64,000 bases of DNA from Marinibaculum pumilum (GTDB lineage: Bacteria; Pseudomonadota; Alphaproteobacteria; Ferrovibrionales; Ferrovibrionaceae): positions 1 through 64,000 of the forward strand of contig NZ_JBHRTR010000036.1 of NCBI RefSeq assembly GCF_042646425.1, given 5' to 3'. A program made the translations under genes and the position numbers. The notes beneath the pieces are model-generated. The model searched no databases. It was given only the letters and a program-made list of their open reading frames with translations, and was not told the origin of the DNA. The stretch's first letter is position 1, and each line of letters begins with the position of its first letter. Positions 8,370 to 17,619 of this stretch are shown here, piece after piece.

Positions 8370-8813
8370 ATGACGGCATCCGCAGACGAGACGGGCTTGA
8401 GGGAACGGTTCGAGGCCTGGAGCAACGCGCTCAACACCGGCGACCTGGACGGCTTCTGGGCGATGTTCGACGAGCGCTGCGAGATCCTGGACGAGGATTA
8501 TCCCTGGCGCATGACCAAGGCCGAGTTCATCGACCATATCGACTTCCACGCCCGCGGCTGCGGCCTGGGCGACGGCCAGGGGCTGTGGGAGTTCTTTCAG
8601 TGGATCCCGCGCGAGGTGAACGTCCTGGCGATCGGCGATATGGGCCATGTCAGCGGCTTCTCCACCTTCCGCGGCAAGCCGCGCGACACCGGCTTCCGGC
8701 AGCGCTTCATGGGCTTCACCCTGACCTGGGCGCGGATCGACGGCACCTGGCAGCTGGTCTGCTGGCACCAGAGCGTGTTGGCCGGGCGCATCGCCGGCGC
8801 CTCGCCGGGCTGA
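8370..8813 (+). CDS. SnoaL-like (NTF2 fold) protein
   Basis: The 147-residue protein begins with the helix LRERFEAWSNALNTGDLDGFWAMFDERCEILDEDYPWRMTKAEFIDHIDFH, followed by strand-rich sequence ending TWARIDGTWQLVCWHQSVL, the usual C-terminal pattern of SnoaL-like/NTF2 proteins. It is not a close copy of the preceding gene. GGAAGGGAGCAAGGGC precedes the ATG. The substrate is unknown. Confidence 0.72.
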   Translation: MTASADETGLRERFEAWSNALNTGDLDGFWAMFDERCEILDEDYPWRMTKAEFIDHIDFHARGCGLGDGQGLWEFFQWIPREVNVLAIGDMGHVSGFSTFRGKPRDTGFRQRFMGFTLTWARIDGTWQLVCWHQSVLAGRIAGASPG

Positions 8814-8908
8814 ACCGCCGCCCGCAATACCCCTCCGCCGCGAACTGTGGTGAACTGGCATCGCTGCGCCCGGAAACGGTGCGGCCGGCGATGCGGGAGG
8901 CGGATGTC

Positions 8909-9895
8909 ATGCAGGCGCCTGGCGGCGAGACCAACCTGCGGCAGATCGATGTCGGCGGGGTGCCGCCCGAACGGCGCCTGCAGGCCTGGGCCGACGCGAT
9001 CTACGACAGCTACTACCCGGTCGATCTGACCAATCCGGCAGCCACCGCATTCCGCAGGGGCGAGCTGGCGATCTTCGACCTGGCCGGCGCACGCTTCTGC
9101 ATGGTCGATTGCGACCCGATGCTGGTCGACCGCCGGCGCTGCCATATCGGCGATGGCGGCGACTACTACATGCTGCCCGTGCCACGGCGGCAGCCGCTGG
9201 AACTGCACCAGGGCGGCCGCCAGGCACGGATCGCGCCCAGCGACCTGGGCATGATCGGTACCGCCGATACCTACCGCTACCTCCAGGCCAGCCCCGACAC
9301 GCTCACCACCCTGCGGATCGAGGGGCCGATGGCGCGCGACCGGCTGCCGCTGATCGACGACCTCACCGCACGGACCATGGCCGGCAATGCGCCGCTGGTG
9401 CGGATCTTCCTGGATTTCATGGAAGCGATCGTGGCGCAGCGTACGCAGCTGTCGCCTGCAGAGGCGGCACGGCTGGTGCCGCAGCTGCTCGACCTTCTCG
9501 CGCTGGCGCTGACCGCGCCGGCCGCTGCCCTGGAAAGCGACGAGAGCGCGGTCCGGCTCGCCCATCTGCGCCGGCTCTACCGCGCCATCGACCGCCATCT
9601 CGGCGAAGAGCGGCTGGGGCCCGACTTCCTGGCGCGCGACCTTGGCCTGTCGCCGCGCTATGTGCAGAAGCTGCTCGCCGCCAGGGGGGAAACCGTCTCC
9701 GCGACGATCCGCGCGCGGCGCATGGCGGCGGCCCGGATCCGCCTGGCCGACCCCGCCCGGCGTGGCCATTCGGTGGCCACCATCGCCTATGGCCTGGGCT
9801 TCGCGGATCCCGCCCATTTCAGCCGCCTGTTCAAGGCGGAGACCGGGCTGTCGCCGCGCGACTGGCGCCGTCAGCGCATGCAGGGCAACGCGTGA
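8909..9895 (+). CDS. AraC-family transcriptional regulator
   Basis: The 328-residue protein has an N-terminal AraC-binding-like sensor region (about 1-200) and a C-terminal two-HTH domain: HLGEERLGPDFLARDLGLSPRYVQKLLAARGETVSATIRARRMAAARIRLAD, then HSVATIAYGLGFADPAHFSRLFKAETGLSPRDWR, the conserved AraC signature. The ATG at 8909 is chosen because GGGAGG lies 8 bases upstream; ATG 8891 is in frame. It overlaps the NUDIX gene by 4 bp (GTGA). It may control the two SnoaL-like genes upstream (inference). Confidence 0.87.
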   Translation: MQAPGGETNLRQIDVGGVPPERRLQAWADAIYDSYYPVDLTNPAATAFRRGELAIFDLAGARFCMVDCDPMLVDRRRCHIGDGGDYYMLPVPRRQPLELHQGGRQARIAPSDLGMIGTADTYRYLQASPDTLTTLRIEGPMARDRLPLIDDLTARTMAGNAPLVRIFLDFMEAIVAQRTQLSPAEAARLVPQLLDLLALALTAPAAALESDESAVRLAHLRRLYRAIDRHLGEERLGPDFLARDLGLSPRYVQKLLAARGETVSATIRARRMAAARIRLADPARRGHSVATIAYGLGFADPAHFSRLFKAETGLSPRDWRRQRMQGNA

Positions 9896-10311
9896 CAGGG
9901 GCCGGGCGCTATCCCATCTCCATCAAGGGAATCCTGGCCTTCGACGGCAAGGTCTGCCTGCTGCGCAACGAACGCGGCGAGTGGGAGCTGCCGGGCGGCC
10001 GCCTGGAGGCGGACGAGACACCGGAACAGACGATCATCCGCGAGATCGCGGAAGAGCTCGGCATCGCCGCCACCGGCCCGCGGATCGTGGACAGCTGGCT
10101 CTACCGTATCGACAGCCTGCCGGCCGCGCCGGAGGTCTTCATCGTCAGCTATGCCCTGTCGAGCACAGCCGCCGCCGGCGATTGCCGGCTGAGCGATGAG
10201 CATGATGCGTTCGGCCTGTTCGGCTTCGCGGAGCTGGAGGCCCTGCCCCTGCCAGCGGGCTATCGCCGCTCGATCGCCCGCGCCCGCGACCTGGGGCTGC
10301 TGGCGCTGTAG
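9892..10311 (+). CDS. NUDIX hydrolase
   Basis: This 139-residue protein has a complete Nudix box, GGRLEADETPEQTIIREIAEELGI, with the metal-binding REIAEE core. NUDIX enzymes split nucleoside diphosphates linked to another moiety; the substrate is not evident. The GTG start overlaps the AraC stop, so the two are translationally coupled. It converges with chaC. Confidence 0.85.
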   Translation: MTGAGRYPISIKGILAFDGKVCLLRNERGEWELPGGRLEADETPEQTIIREIAEELGIAATGPRIVDSWLYRIDSLPAAPEVFIVSYALSSTAAAGDCRLSDEHDAFGLFGFAELEALPLPAGYRRSIARARDLGLLAL

Positions 10312-10321
10312 ACGCCCTTCC

Positions 10322-10957
10322 TCAGACGTCCAGCGCCGCCACGCGGCGCATCAGCCGCTCCAGCGCCGGGTCGCGGAACCCCAGGCCGGCGATCCGCTGC
10401 ACCGTCGTCTCCAGATAGTCGCGGTTGTGGCCGCTGAGACCGGAGGCGCGCGCGACCACCCGGGCCGCCTCCTCCTCCCCCAGATGGCGGGCGAACTGCA
10501 GATGCGCCGTATCGGCCACGAAAGTCAGCGCCGGCACCCGCCCCCGGGCGGTATGCACCGTCACCAGCCGCGGCAGGTAGACCGCGGTCACCAGCTCCCG
10601 CCGCGCCAGATAGGCGAGCGCCGCGGCCCGGGCCTCCGTGGGCACCTTGTAGGCCAGGCCCCAGCACTGCCCGCCGGGGCGCAGGCCGAGCACCAGCCCC
10701 TCCGCCCCCGGCCGCCCGCGATGATGCACCGACCAGACGCAGAGCGCCCGCTGCCAGCCGGACAGCCGCGCCCGCAGCACCGCCTCGACCGGGAAGCCGG
10801 GCCGCCACATCAGCGAGCCATAGCCGAACACCCAGAGCGGGCGCCGGCGATGCGCCAGGTCCAGCGGCAGCCGGTGCCGCTGCGGCAGGGGCGGCAGCGG
10901 CTGGCGGCGGCGCAGCTCCGCGGTGCGGCGCGAGGGCGGCTTGTGCCCGGCCGTCAT
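10322..10957 (-). CDS. chaC: ChaC-like gamma-glutamylcyclotransferase
   Basis: ChaC enzymes cleave glutathione to 5-oxoproline and Cys-Gly in the cytoplasm. The 211-residue protein has the substrate-loop motif VFGYGSLMWRPGF, the long GLVLGLRPGGQCWGLAYKV segment and the conserved HLGEEEAARVVARASGLSGHNRDYLETTVQRIAGLG end. The basic N-terminus is somewhat longer than usual. Its ATG overlaps the stop of the EamA gene (ATGA), so the pair is an operon. Confidence 0.85.
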   Translation of the reverse strand: MTAGHKPPSRRTAELRRRQPLPPLPQRHRLPLDLAHRRRPLWVFGYGSLMWRPGFPVEAVLRARLSGWQRALCVWSVHHRGRPGAEGLVLGLRPGGQCWGLAYKVPTEARAAALAYLARRELVTAVYLPRLVTVHTARGRVPALTFVADTAHLQFARHLGEEEAARVVARASGLSGHNRDYLETTVQRIAGLGFRDPALERLMRRVAALDV

Positions 10958-11904
10958 CGTGTCGATCCCCCGCGGCCCGCCCCCCCGCGGCCCAGACCGG
11001 CACGGCTGCGCGGCCGTGCCTGGGCCAAGGCCACGCCGGTGACCGCCAGGACCATGCCGGCCAGTTCCTCCAGCCCGAAGACCTCGCCGAAGATCGCCCA
11101 GGACATCAGGGCGGTGACCGGCGGCACCATGAAGAACAGGGCGGAGACCGCCGTCGCCGCGCCGCGGCGCAGCATCCAGTACAGCAGCGAGATCGCGCCG
11201 ATCGACAGCACCAGCACCGCCCAGGCCAGGGCGCCGACGAAATCGGCCGCCCAGGTCACGACGAAGCCCTCGAGCAGCCAGGCCAGCGGCACGGTGACGG
11301 CGGCAGCGGCCAGGAACTGGACCGCGTTGCCGGTGCGCAGGTCGAAACTGCCGCAGAAGCGCTTCTGGTACAGGGTGCCCAGCGCGATCCCGGCCAGGCT
11401 GGCGATGCAGGCGAGATAGGCGGTCCACAGGGCCAGGTCGCCGGACAGGCCGTCCGCCACCACCAGCGCCACGCCGGCGAAGCCCAGCACCAGGCCGGCC
11501 CATTGCCGCCAGATCACCCGTTCGCGCAGCACCGGGCCGGCCAGCACCGCGACCACGACGGGGTGCAGGCTGACGATCAGCGCCGTTTCCGCCGGGCCGA
11601 GGCCCAGGCCGATAGCAATGAAGACGCCGCCCAGATAGGCCGCCTGGACAAGCACCCCCGCGATGGCTAGATGCAGCCAGTCCAGGGCGCGCGCCGGCCA
11701 GGCGGCGCCGGCCAGCAGCGCCAGGCCGGCGAGCAGCGGCACCACCAGCAGAAAGCGCAGGCCGAGGAAGGTCAGCGCCCCGACATAGGGCAGCGCCAGC
11801 CCGGCGGCGATGAAGCCGGTGGACCAGAGGCCGACGAAGACCACCGGCCCCGACAGGACCAGGGCCCGCGACGGCGCGCGGGCCTGTTCCGGCGCGGCGG
11901 TCAT
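10954..11904 (-). CDS. EamA/DMT-family transporter
   Basis: The 316-residue protein has about ten hydrophobic helices in two EamA repeats, starting VLSGPVVFVGLWSTGFIAAGLALPYVGALTFLGLRFLL and containing GPAETALIVSLHPVVVAVLAGPVLRERV, typical of drug/metabolite exporters. The substrate is unknown. The C-terminus is a short Arg/Gly-rich tail. It is cotranscribed with chaC and divergent from the DUF2125 gene. Confidence 0.85.
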   Translation of the reverse strand: MTAAPEQARAPSRALVLSGPVVFVGLWSTGFIAAGLALPYVGALTFLGLRFLLVVPLLAGLALLAGAAWPARALDWLHLAIAGVLVQAAYLGGVFIAIGLGLGPAETALIVSLHPVVVAVLAGPVLRERVIWRQWAGLVLGFAGVALVVADGLSGDLALWTAYLACIASLAGIALGTLYQKRFCGSFDLRTGNAVQFLAAAAVTVPLAWLLEGFVVTWAADFVGALAWAVLVLSIGAISLLYWMLRRGAATAVSALFFMVPPVTALMSWAIFGEVFGLEELAGMVLAVTGVALAQARPRSRAGLGRGGAGRGGSTR

Positions 11905-12021
11905 GCGGCCGAAGCCGGCGCCGGCCGGGGGCGGTTGCGCCGGACCGGACCGGATGGGAGACCGGCGGCGAACGGATCGCCGGCAAACGGAACATTGGGG
12001 CCGATCGGCACGGAGTGCGGC

Positions 12022-13080
12022 ATGCGTTATTTCGTTCTGGCTGCGGTACTGGTCGTCATGGTGGGCGGGTATACAGCCTATTGGTTCACCCTTGCCACTG
12101 CGACCGAGGACGGGATCGTGGCCTGGCAGGAAGCCGCCCGCAGCGACGGGGTCGTGCTGCGTCATCGCGGCGTCGCCGTCGGCGGCTATCCGTTCCGGCT
12201 GGAGGTGACGATGGAGGCGCCGTCGCTCAGCTTCGAGGAGGCCGGCGGCACCACCACCCTCTCCGCCGACGAGGCCTTCGCCGTGGCGCAGCCCTGGCAG
12301 CCGGACCATATCCTGGCCCGCAGCATCGGCCCGCTGCGCATCGACTGGCGGCCGCCCGAAGGGGCGCCGGCCGCCGCGGCCGAGGCGAACGAGGCGGAGG
12401 CGAGCCTGCGGATCGGCGCGGACGGCCGGATCGACCGCGGCGCGGTCGACCTGCACGCGATCCGCGGCGAGAGCGCCGCCGGTGCCTTTTCCGCCGCGCG
12501 CGGACAGGTGCATCTGCGGCGCCTGCCGCCGGATGCGCAGGCGAGCCGCGAACCGGCCGACGGCGCCGGTGCGCCCGATGCGGCCGTCCCGCCGGTCTAT
12601 GACGCGGCGATCCAGATCGACCTGCTGCAGTTGCCCGATGGCAGCGCACCGCCGGAACTGGGCCGGGAGGTGCAGGACCTCGACCTGTTCGCCACCCTGC
12701 GCGGCGACTGGCCCGCCGGCCCGTTCCCGGCCGCCCTGGCAAGCTGGCGCGATGCCGGCGGCGTGGTCGACGTCACCGACCTGAAACTCGCCTGGGGACC
12801 GACGACCCTGACCAGCGAGGGCAGCATCACGGTCGACGAGGCGATGCGCCCGCTGGGCGCCTTCACGGTGCGGATCGGCGGCTATGACCGGCTGCTGGAG
12901 ATCGTGGGCGCGGCACGACGGATCGACGGCACGCAGATGGCGCTGCTGAAGCTGCTGCTGGACAGCATGTCGCGCACCGACGCGCAGGGGAATACCAGCG
13001 TGCAGTTCCCGGTCAGTGCCCAGGACGGGCGCCTGTTCCTGGGCCCGATCAGCCTGATGCCGGTGCCGCCGCTCCTGTAG
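12022..13080 (+). CDS. DUF2125 family envelope protein
   Basis: The 352-residue protein has an N-terminal signal or anchor (MRYFVLAAVLVVMVGGYTAYW) and a long beta-rich region with the DUF2125 hallmark GVAVGGYPFRLEVTMEAPSLSF. The family is found in alphaproteobacteria and is probably periplasmic and membrane-associated; function is unknown. It converges with tyrC, whose stop is 27 bp away, and immediately follows a divergent promoter region with the EamA gene. Confidence 0.8.
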   Translation: MRYFVLAAVLVVMVGGYTAYWFTLATATEDGIVAWQEAARSDGVVLRHRGVAVGGYPFRLEVTMEAPSLSFEEAGGTTTLSADEAFAVAQPWQPDHILARSIGPLRIDWRPPEGAPAAAAEANEAEASLRIGADGRIDRGAVDLHAIRGESAAGAFSAARGQVHLRRLPPDAQASREPADGAGAPDAAVPPVYDAAIQIDLLQLPDGSAPPELGREVQDLDLFATLRGDWPAGPFPAALASWRDAGGVVDVTDLKLAWGPTTLTSEGSITVDEAMRPLGAFTVRIGGYDRLLEIVGAARRIDGTQMALLKLLLDSMSRTDAQGNTSVQFPVSAQDGRLFLGPISLMPVPPLL

Positions 13081-13106
13081 CGACGGCCGTTCGGTGGATA
13101 CAGGGA

Positions 13107-14039
13107 TCAGCGGCGGCCGAAATCGGGTGCCGCCGTCTCCTGCCCGGCATCGATGATCTGGCGGCGGATGGCACGGGTGCGGGTGAACAGTTCCAGCAGC
13201 CGGTCGCCCTCTCCCCAGCGGATCGCCCGCTGCAGCGCGGTCAGGTCCTCGGTGAAGCGCGCCAGCATCTCCAGCACCGCCTCGCGGTTGTTCAGGCAGA
13301 CGTCGCGCCACATCACCGGGTCGGAGGCCGCGATGCGGGTGAAGTCGCGGAAGCCGCCGGCGGAATACTTGATCACCTCCGACTTCGTCACGCTTTCCAG
13401 GTCGTCGGCGGTGGCAACGATGTTGTAGGCGATCAGGTGCGGGACATGGCTGGTGATCGCGAGCACCAGATCGTGGTGCTGGGGATCCATCCGCTCCACC
13501 GTGCTGCCCAGCAGGGCCCAGAACCGTTCGACCAGGGCAACCGGTTCCGGCGCCGCGTCTTCCGGCGGGGTCAGGATGCACCAGCGGTTGACGAACAGCT
13601 CGGCAAAGCCGGCATCCGGCCCCGACTGCTCCGTGCCCGCAACCGGATGCGCCGGCACCAGGGCGACCCCATCGGGCAGCACCGCGCCCAGGTCGCGCAG
13701 GACGCAGGCCTTGCTGCTGCCGACATCGCTGACGACCGTGCCGGGCCGCAGCCGCGGCGCGATCTCGGCGCCGATCGCAGCGTAGCTGCCCAGCGGGGTG
13801 CAGAGGATCACCAGGTCGGCCCCCTCCGCCACGGCCGCCGCGGACCCGGCCACTTCGTCCAGCAGGCCGAGTTCGGCTGCCCGCGCAAGGTGCTGCGGAT
13901 TCGCATCGTAGCCGGCGATCACCTCCGCCGCCCCGCGGGCCCGCGCCGCCCTGGCGAGGGAGGAGCCGATCAGCCCGACGCCGATCAACGCAAGGCGGCG
14001 CACCGCTGGTGCGGCAGCGGCGGTGCCCCCGCCGCTCAT
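13107..14039 (-). CDS. tyrC: Prephenate/arogenate dehydrogenase
   Basis: This NAD(P)-dependent enzyme oxidises prephenate or arogenate in tyrosine synthesis. The 310-residue protein has the Rossmann motif ALIGVGLIGSSLARA, DLVILCTPLGSY, the catalytic-site stretch PAHPVAGTEQSGP and the ITSHVPHLIAYNIV region of the TyrA fold. No ACT or chorismate-mutase domain is attached. It overlaps hisC by 4 bp (ATGA) and is the last gene of the chorismate mutase-hisC-tyrC unit. Confidence 0.9.
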   Translation of the reverse strand: MSGGGTAAAAPAVRRLALIGVGLIGSSLARAARARGAAEVIAGYDANPQHLARAAELGLLDEVAGSAAAVAEGADLVILCTPLGSYAAIGAEIAPRLRPGTVVSDVGSSKACVLRDLGAVLPDGVALVPAHPVAGTEQSGPDAGFAELFVNRWCILTPPEDAAPEPVALVERFWALLGSTVERMDPQHHDLVLAITSHVPHLIAYNIVATADDLESVTKSEVIKYSAGGFRDFTRIAASDPVMWRDVCLNNREAVLEMLARFTEDLTALQRAIRWGEGDRLLELFTRTRAIRRQIIDAGQETAAPDFGRR

Positions 14040-15139
14040 CCGTCCGCCGCCTGACCCGCCATGAACTCGGTCAGCATGTCGATCAGGATGCGGTTCTCCT
14101 CGTCGGAGCCGATCGTCGCGCGCAGCGACTCCGCCAGGCCATAGGCGGCCATGCCGCGGATCAGCACGCCGCGCTTCGTCAGGAAAGCGTTCGCGGCCGC
14201 GGCCTGGTCGGCCCCGCCCGGGAAGCGCAGCAGCAGGAAATTGCCGACGCTGGGCGGCACGGTCAGGCCGATCGCCGTCAGGGCGGCGGTCAGTTCCGGC
14301 AGCCAGTAGTCGTTATGCGCCCGCGCCTTGTCCAGCCAGGCCTCGTCCGCCAGCGCCGCGATCCCGGCCGCCTGGGCGATGGCGTTCACGTTGAAGGGCC
14401 CGCGCACCCGGTGCAGCACGTCCACCACCCCCGGCGGGCCGTAGAGCCAGCCCAGGCGCAGCGCCGCCAGGCCGTGGATCTTGGAGAAGGTGCGTGTCAT
14501 CACGGTATCGTCCCGCTCCGCCACCAGCGCCGCGCCGGGCTCGTAGTCGTTGCGGCTGACATATTCCGCATAGGCGGCGTCGATCACCAGCAGGACCCCG
14601 TCCGGCAGGCCTTCCCGCAGGCGGCGCACCTCGGACTCCGCCAGGTAGCTGCCGGTCGGGTTGTTCGGGTTGGCCAGGAAGACGATCCGGGTCTTCGGCG
14701 TCACCGCCGCCAGCAGGGCGTCCACGTCGGCGGTCAGCTCCGTCTCCGGTGCCTTCACCGGGGTCACGTCATTGGCCATGGCGGCCAGGGCGTACATCAG
14801 GAAGCCATGTTCGGAATAGACGATCTCGTCGCCGGCCTTGCAGTAGGCATGGACCAGCAGCGACAGCAGTTCGTCGGAGCCGTTGCCGCAGATCAGTCCG
14901 TCCTTCGGCAGGTCGTAGCGGGCCGCGATCGCGTCCCGCAGGCGGGAGGCGCCGCCGTCGGGATAGCGATGCGCCTCCTCCGCCGCCGCGCGGATGGCGG
15001 CGATCGCGCGCGGGCTGGCGCCCAGCGGGTTCTCGTTGGAGGACAGCTTCAGGATGCGGGCGACCCCCTCGGCGGAGCTTTCGCCGCCCTTGTAGGGGGT
15101 GATCTCCATCAGTCCGGGGCGCGGGGCAGGCAGGGTCAT
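14036..15139 (-). CDS. hisC: Histidinol-phosphate aminotransferase family (HisC)
   Basis: The 367-residue PLP enzyme has SSNENPLGASPRA, RYPDGG, NGSDELL, NPNNPTGS, DAAYAEYV and the PLP-lysine motif FSKIHGLAALRLGW. HisC converts imidazole acetol phosphate to histidinol phosphate; copies between chorismate mutase and tyrC often act on aromatic substrates, so phenylpyruvate/4-hydroxyphenylpyruvate transamination is likely. The 78-bp gap to the upstream chorismate mutase holds an 8-bp GC-rich hairpin (15183-15204) without a U-tract. Confidence 0.9.
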   Translation of the reverse strand: MTLPAPRPGLMEITPYKGGESSAEGVARILKLSSNENPLGASPRAIAAIRAAAEEAHRYPDGGASRLRDAIAARYDLPKDGLICGNGSDELLSLLVHAYCKAGDEIVYSEHGFLMYALAAMANDVTPVKAPETELTADVDALLAAVTPKTRIVFLANPNNPTGSYLAESEVRRLREGLPDGVLLVIDAAYAEYVSRNDYEPGAALVAERDDTVMTRTFSKIHGLAALRLGWLYGPPGVVDVLHRVRGPFNVNAIAQAAGIAALADEAWLDKARAHNDYWLPELTAALTAIGLTVPPSVGNFLLLRFPGGADQAAAANAFLTKRGVLIRGMAAYGLAESLRATIGSDEENRILIDMLTEFMAGQAADG

Positions 15140-15217
15140 GGCAGTCTCTGAGGAAAGGTGGCCGCGCCGGGGGCGCGGGCGGGGCGGCGGATAATCCCGC
15201 CGCCGGCGGGGCGAGTC

Positions 15218-16159
15218 CTAGCCGGAGGCGGGTCCGGCGCCAAGGGGAACGGCATAGGCGCCGATCACCGCGACATGGGAAACCGCCTCTCCGGCGCGGC
15301 GGCGGAAGGCCTCGATCCGGGGATCGTCCGGCGGCAGGAAGTCGTCGATCTCCACCAGGAAGTCCCGCGGCCCCCCGGCGGCGGGGTCGCTGCCGCGTTC
15401 AACGGCGGCGGTCGCGGTCACCATCCGGGCGGTCAGCCCGGCATCGGCAAACATCCCGATGAAGCGACCGCGACTCATCTCCTCCAGCTCCACGGTCACA
15501 TAGACCAGGCTGACATCGTCACCCGAAGGATCGGGCATGCCGGGTCCGACCATCAGCCAGGCCGGCCGCCGCGGCAGGGCGGCGCCGTCGATGGCATAGA
15601 ACGGCAGGCCGCCGATCACCTTCGGCACCAGGCCGGCTGTGGCCGCCAGCTGCCGCCACCAGTAGACCCGGCCCTCGTCATCGGGGGTGGGGATCAGGCC
15701 GACGCAGTTCGGCACCTCGCAGACGGCGCCGATCACGGCACCCGGATCGTTGTGCCAGCTGATCTGCGCACTGGCGCCGAAATGGTTGCGGGCGACGTCC
15801 CAGACGCCGAGGCGATCGCCATCGGCCTGGATCGCGATCCGCACCCTGCCCTGCAGGCCGTAGAGGCTGCCGATCACCTCGCGGAAGATGCGAAGCAGAT
15901 TGCCGTTCTCCAGCGGCGCAGCCTCCGCCTGCGCCAGCCGGCGCAGGATCTCCGCCTCCCGGCCGGGGCGCAGGATGAAGCCGTTGCCCGGGCCGCCGGC
16001 CGCACCGGGAGCTGCGGACGTGCCGCGCCCGCCGCGGCCCTTGCTGCGCCCCACTTCCTGCACGATGGCTGCGCGCCGGCGCAGCAGCCCGACCAGGTCC
16101 TGGTCGAGCTGGTCCAGTTCCTTGCGCAGCGTCTCCAGCGAACGCGGCTTCTCCGCCAT
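15218..16159 (-). CDS. Chorismate mutase with C-terminal prephenate-dehydratase-like domain
   Basis: The first about 100 residues are an AroQ helix bundle (SLETLRKELDQLDQDLVGLLRRRAAIVQEVGRSKG ... REAEILRRLAQAE), which converts chorismate to prephenate. The rest resembles a prephenate dehydratase/periplasmic-binding fold (RVRIAIQADGDRLGVWDVARNHFG), but I do not see the TRF motif or the usual ACT regulatory signature, so dehydratase activity is doubtful. ATG 16159 (MAEKPRS) is chosen because the longer start adds a basic stretch without homology. It heads the minus-strand aromatic operon and is divergent from metX. Confidence 0.8.
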   Translation of the reverse strand: MAEKPRSLETLRKELDQLDQDLVGLLRRRAAIVQEVGRSKGRGGRGTSAAPGAAGGPGNGFILRPGREAEILRRLAQAEAAPLENGNLLRIFREVIGSLYGLQGRVRIAIQADGDRLGVWDVARNHFGASAQISWHNDPGAVIGAVCEVPNCVGLIPTPDDEGRVYWWRQLAATAGLVPKVIGGLPFYAIDGAALPRRPAWLMVGPGMPDPSGDDVSLVYVTVELEEMSRGRFIGMFADAGLTARMVTATAAVERGSDPAAGGPRDFLVEIDDFLPPDDPRIEAFRRRAGEAVSHVAVIGAYAVPLGAGPASG

Positions 16160-16318
16160 TTCTGTCAGGGCCCTGTTGTTGCGGCGTCCATCCCGCCCCC
16201 GCCGCCCGAACCTGAGGTCCGGCACGGCCGGGAAAGGCAGCCGGGCGCCAAGGCGGCAAACTGATAATCTCTCGGGCCGGCAAAATCAAAGGGACTTCGC
16301 GGGCGAAGGCCGTGCGGC

Positions 16319-16348
16319 TTGGCCCCCGCCCGGCAAACGCGCTATACC
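16319..16348 (+). promoter_or_regulatory. Tentative metXW promoter
   Basis: TTGGCC (16319-16324) and TATACC (16343-16348) are separated by 18 bp, about 100 bp before the metX ATG. Each hexamer matches consensus at four of six positions. No SAM-II-type conserved core was seen in the leader. Confidence 0.3.
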
Positions 16349-16452
16349 GGCCCCGCCTCCAGCGGTGGCAGGTTCAGGGCGGACCGGCCGCCCGTGACCA
16401 CAGGCAGCGGCGCCGGCGCCTTCGTTTTCCCCGGCCGGCCGCAGGCGGAGCC

Positions 16453-17619
16453 ATGAGTGCAGAATCAGTAACCAGGGATGCCGCGGGTCCGCCTCCGGTG
16501 CGGTTCGGACGCGACCATCCCCTGCCGCTCGATTGCGGCGTCCATCTCGATGACCTGACCATCGCCTACCAGACCTTCGGCCGCCTGAACGCCGAACGGT
16601 CCAATGCCGTGATGATCTGCCATGCGCTGACCGGCGACCAGCATGTCGCCGGGATCCATCCGGTGACCGGGCGGCCGGGCTGGTGGGACATGCTGGTCGG
16701 CCCGGGGCGGCTGATCGATACGAACCGCTTCTTCGTGATCTGCTCCAACGTCGTTGGCGGCTGTCAGGGCACCACCGGGCCGAAGGAAGCGGACCCGGAG
16801 ACCGGCAGCCCCTATGGCACGGCCTTCCCGGTGATCACCATCGCCGACATGGTCCGCGCGCAGGTCATGCTGCTGGACCATCTGGGCATCGACCAGCTGT
16901 TCTGCGTGATCGGCGGGTCGATGGGCGGGATGCAGGTCCTGCAATGGGCCAGCGCCTATCCGGAAAGGGTCTTCGCCGCGGTGCCGATCGCCACCGCGGC
17001 CCGGCATTCGGCCCAGAACATCGCCTTCCACGAGGTCGGCCGCCAGGCGATCATGGCCGACCCGGACTGGTGCGGCGGCCGCTATCTGCAGTTCGACGTG
17101 AAGCCGCGGGCCGGCCTGGCGGTCGCCCGCATGGCGGCGCATATCACCTACCTGTCGGAGACGGCGCTGCACCGGAAGTTCGGCCGCAACCTGCAGGACC
17201 GGGACACCGTCACCTACGGCTTCGAGGCGGATTTCCAGGTGGAGAGCTATCTGCGCCACCAGGGCTCGACCTTCGTCGACCGGTTCGACGCCAATTCCTA
17301 CCTCTACATCACCCGCGCCATGGACTATTTCGACCTGGCTGCGGAGCATGACGGCGTCCTGGCCCGCGCCTTCGCCGGCACCCCGGTGCGGTTCTGCCTG
17401 GTCTCGTTTTCCTCCGACTGGCTGTTCCCGACATCGGAGAGCAAGATTCTGGTGCGGGCGCTGAACGCCGCCGCGGCGAATGTGAGCTTCGTCGAGATCC
17501 AGTCCGACAAGGGCCATGACGCCTTCCTGCTGGACGAGCCGGAGTTCCACGCCACCCTGGAAGGCTTCCTGAACGGCTGCGCCGAACAGCGCGGCCTGCC
17601 GCCCGCCGGTGGCTCGTGA
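16453..17619 (+). CDS. metX: Homoserine O-acyltransferase MetX
   Basis: MetX activates homoserine as the O-acyl ester for methionine synthesis. The 388-residue alpha/beta hydrolase-fold protein has CHALTGDQHVAG, the nucleophile elbow GGSMGG (Ser156), the family stretch NVVGGCQGTTGP, the acid SSDWLFP and the catalytic His in SDKGHDAFL. Acetyl versus succinyl specificity cannot be settled from motifs I can read. Its stop overlaps the metW GTG (GTGA), the usual metXW coupling. Confidence 0.92.
   Translation: MSAESVTRDAAGPPPVRFGRDHPLPLDCGVHLDDLTIAYQTFGRLNAERSNAVMICHALTGDQHVAGIHPVTGRPGWWDMLVGPGRLIDTNRFFVICSNVVGGCQGTTGPKEADPETGSPYGTAFPVITIADMVRAQVMLLDHLGIDQLFCVIGGSMGGMQVLQWASAYPERVFAAVPIATAARHSAQNIAFHEVGRQAIMADPDWCGGRYLQFDVKPRAGLAVARMAAHITYLSETALHRKFGRNLQDRDTVTYGFEADFQVESYLRHQGSTFVDRFDANSYLYITRAMDYFDLAAEHDGVLARAFAGTPVRFCLVSFSSDWLFPTSESKILVRALNAAAANVSFVEIQSDKGHDAFLLDEPEFHATLEGFLNGCAEQRGLPPAGGS

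Noticed and set aside
16160..16452. Possible SAM riboswitch upstream of metX
   Set aside because: SAM-II elements are common before metX in alphaproteobacteria, but the conserved pseudoknot core sequences are not visible in this leader.
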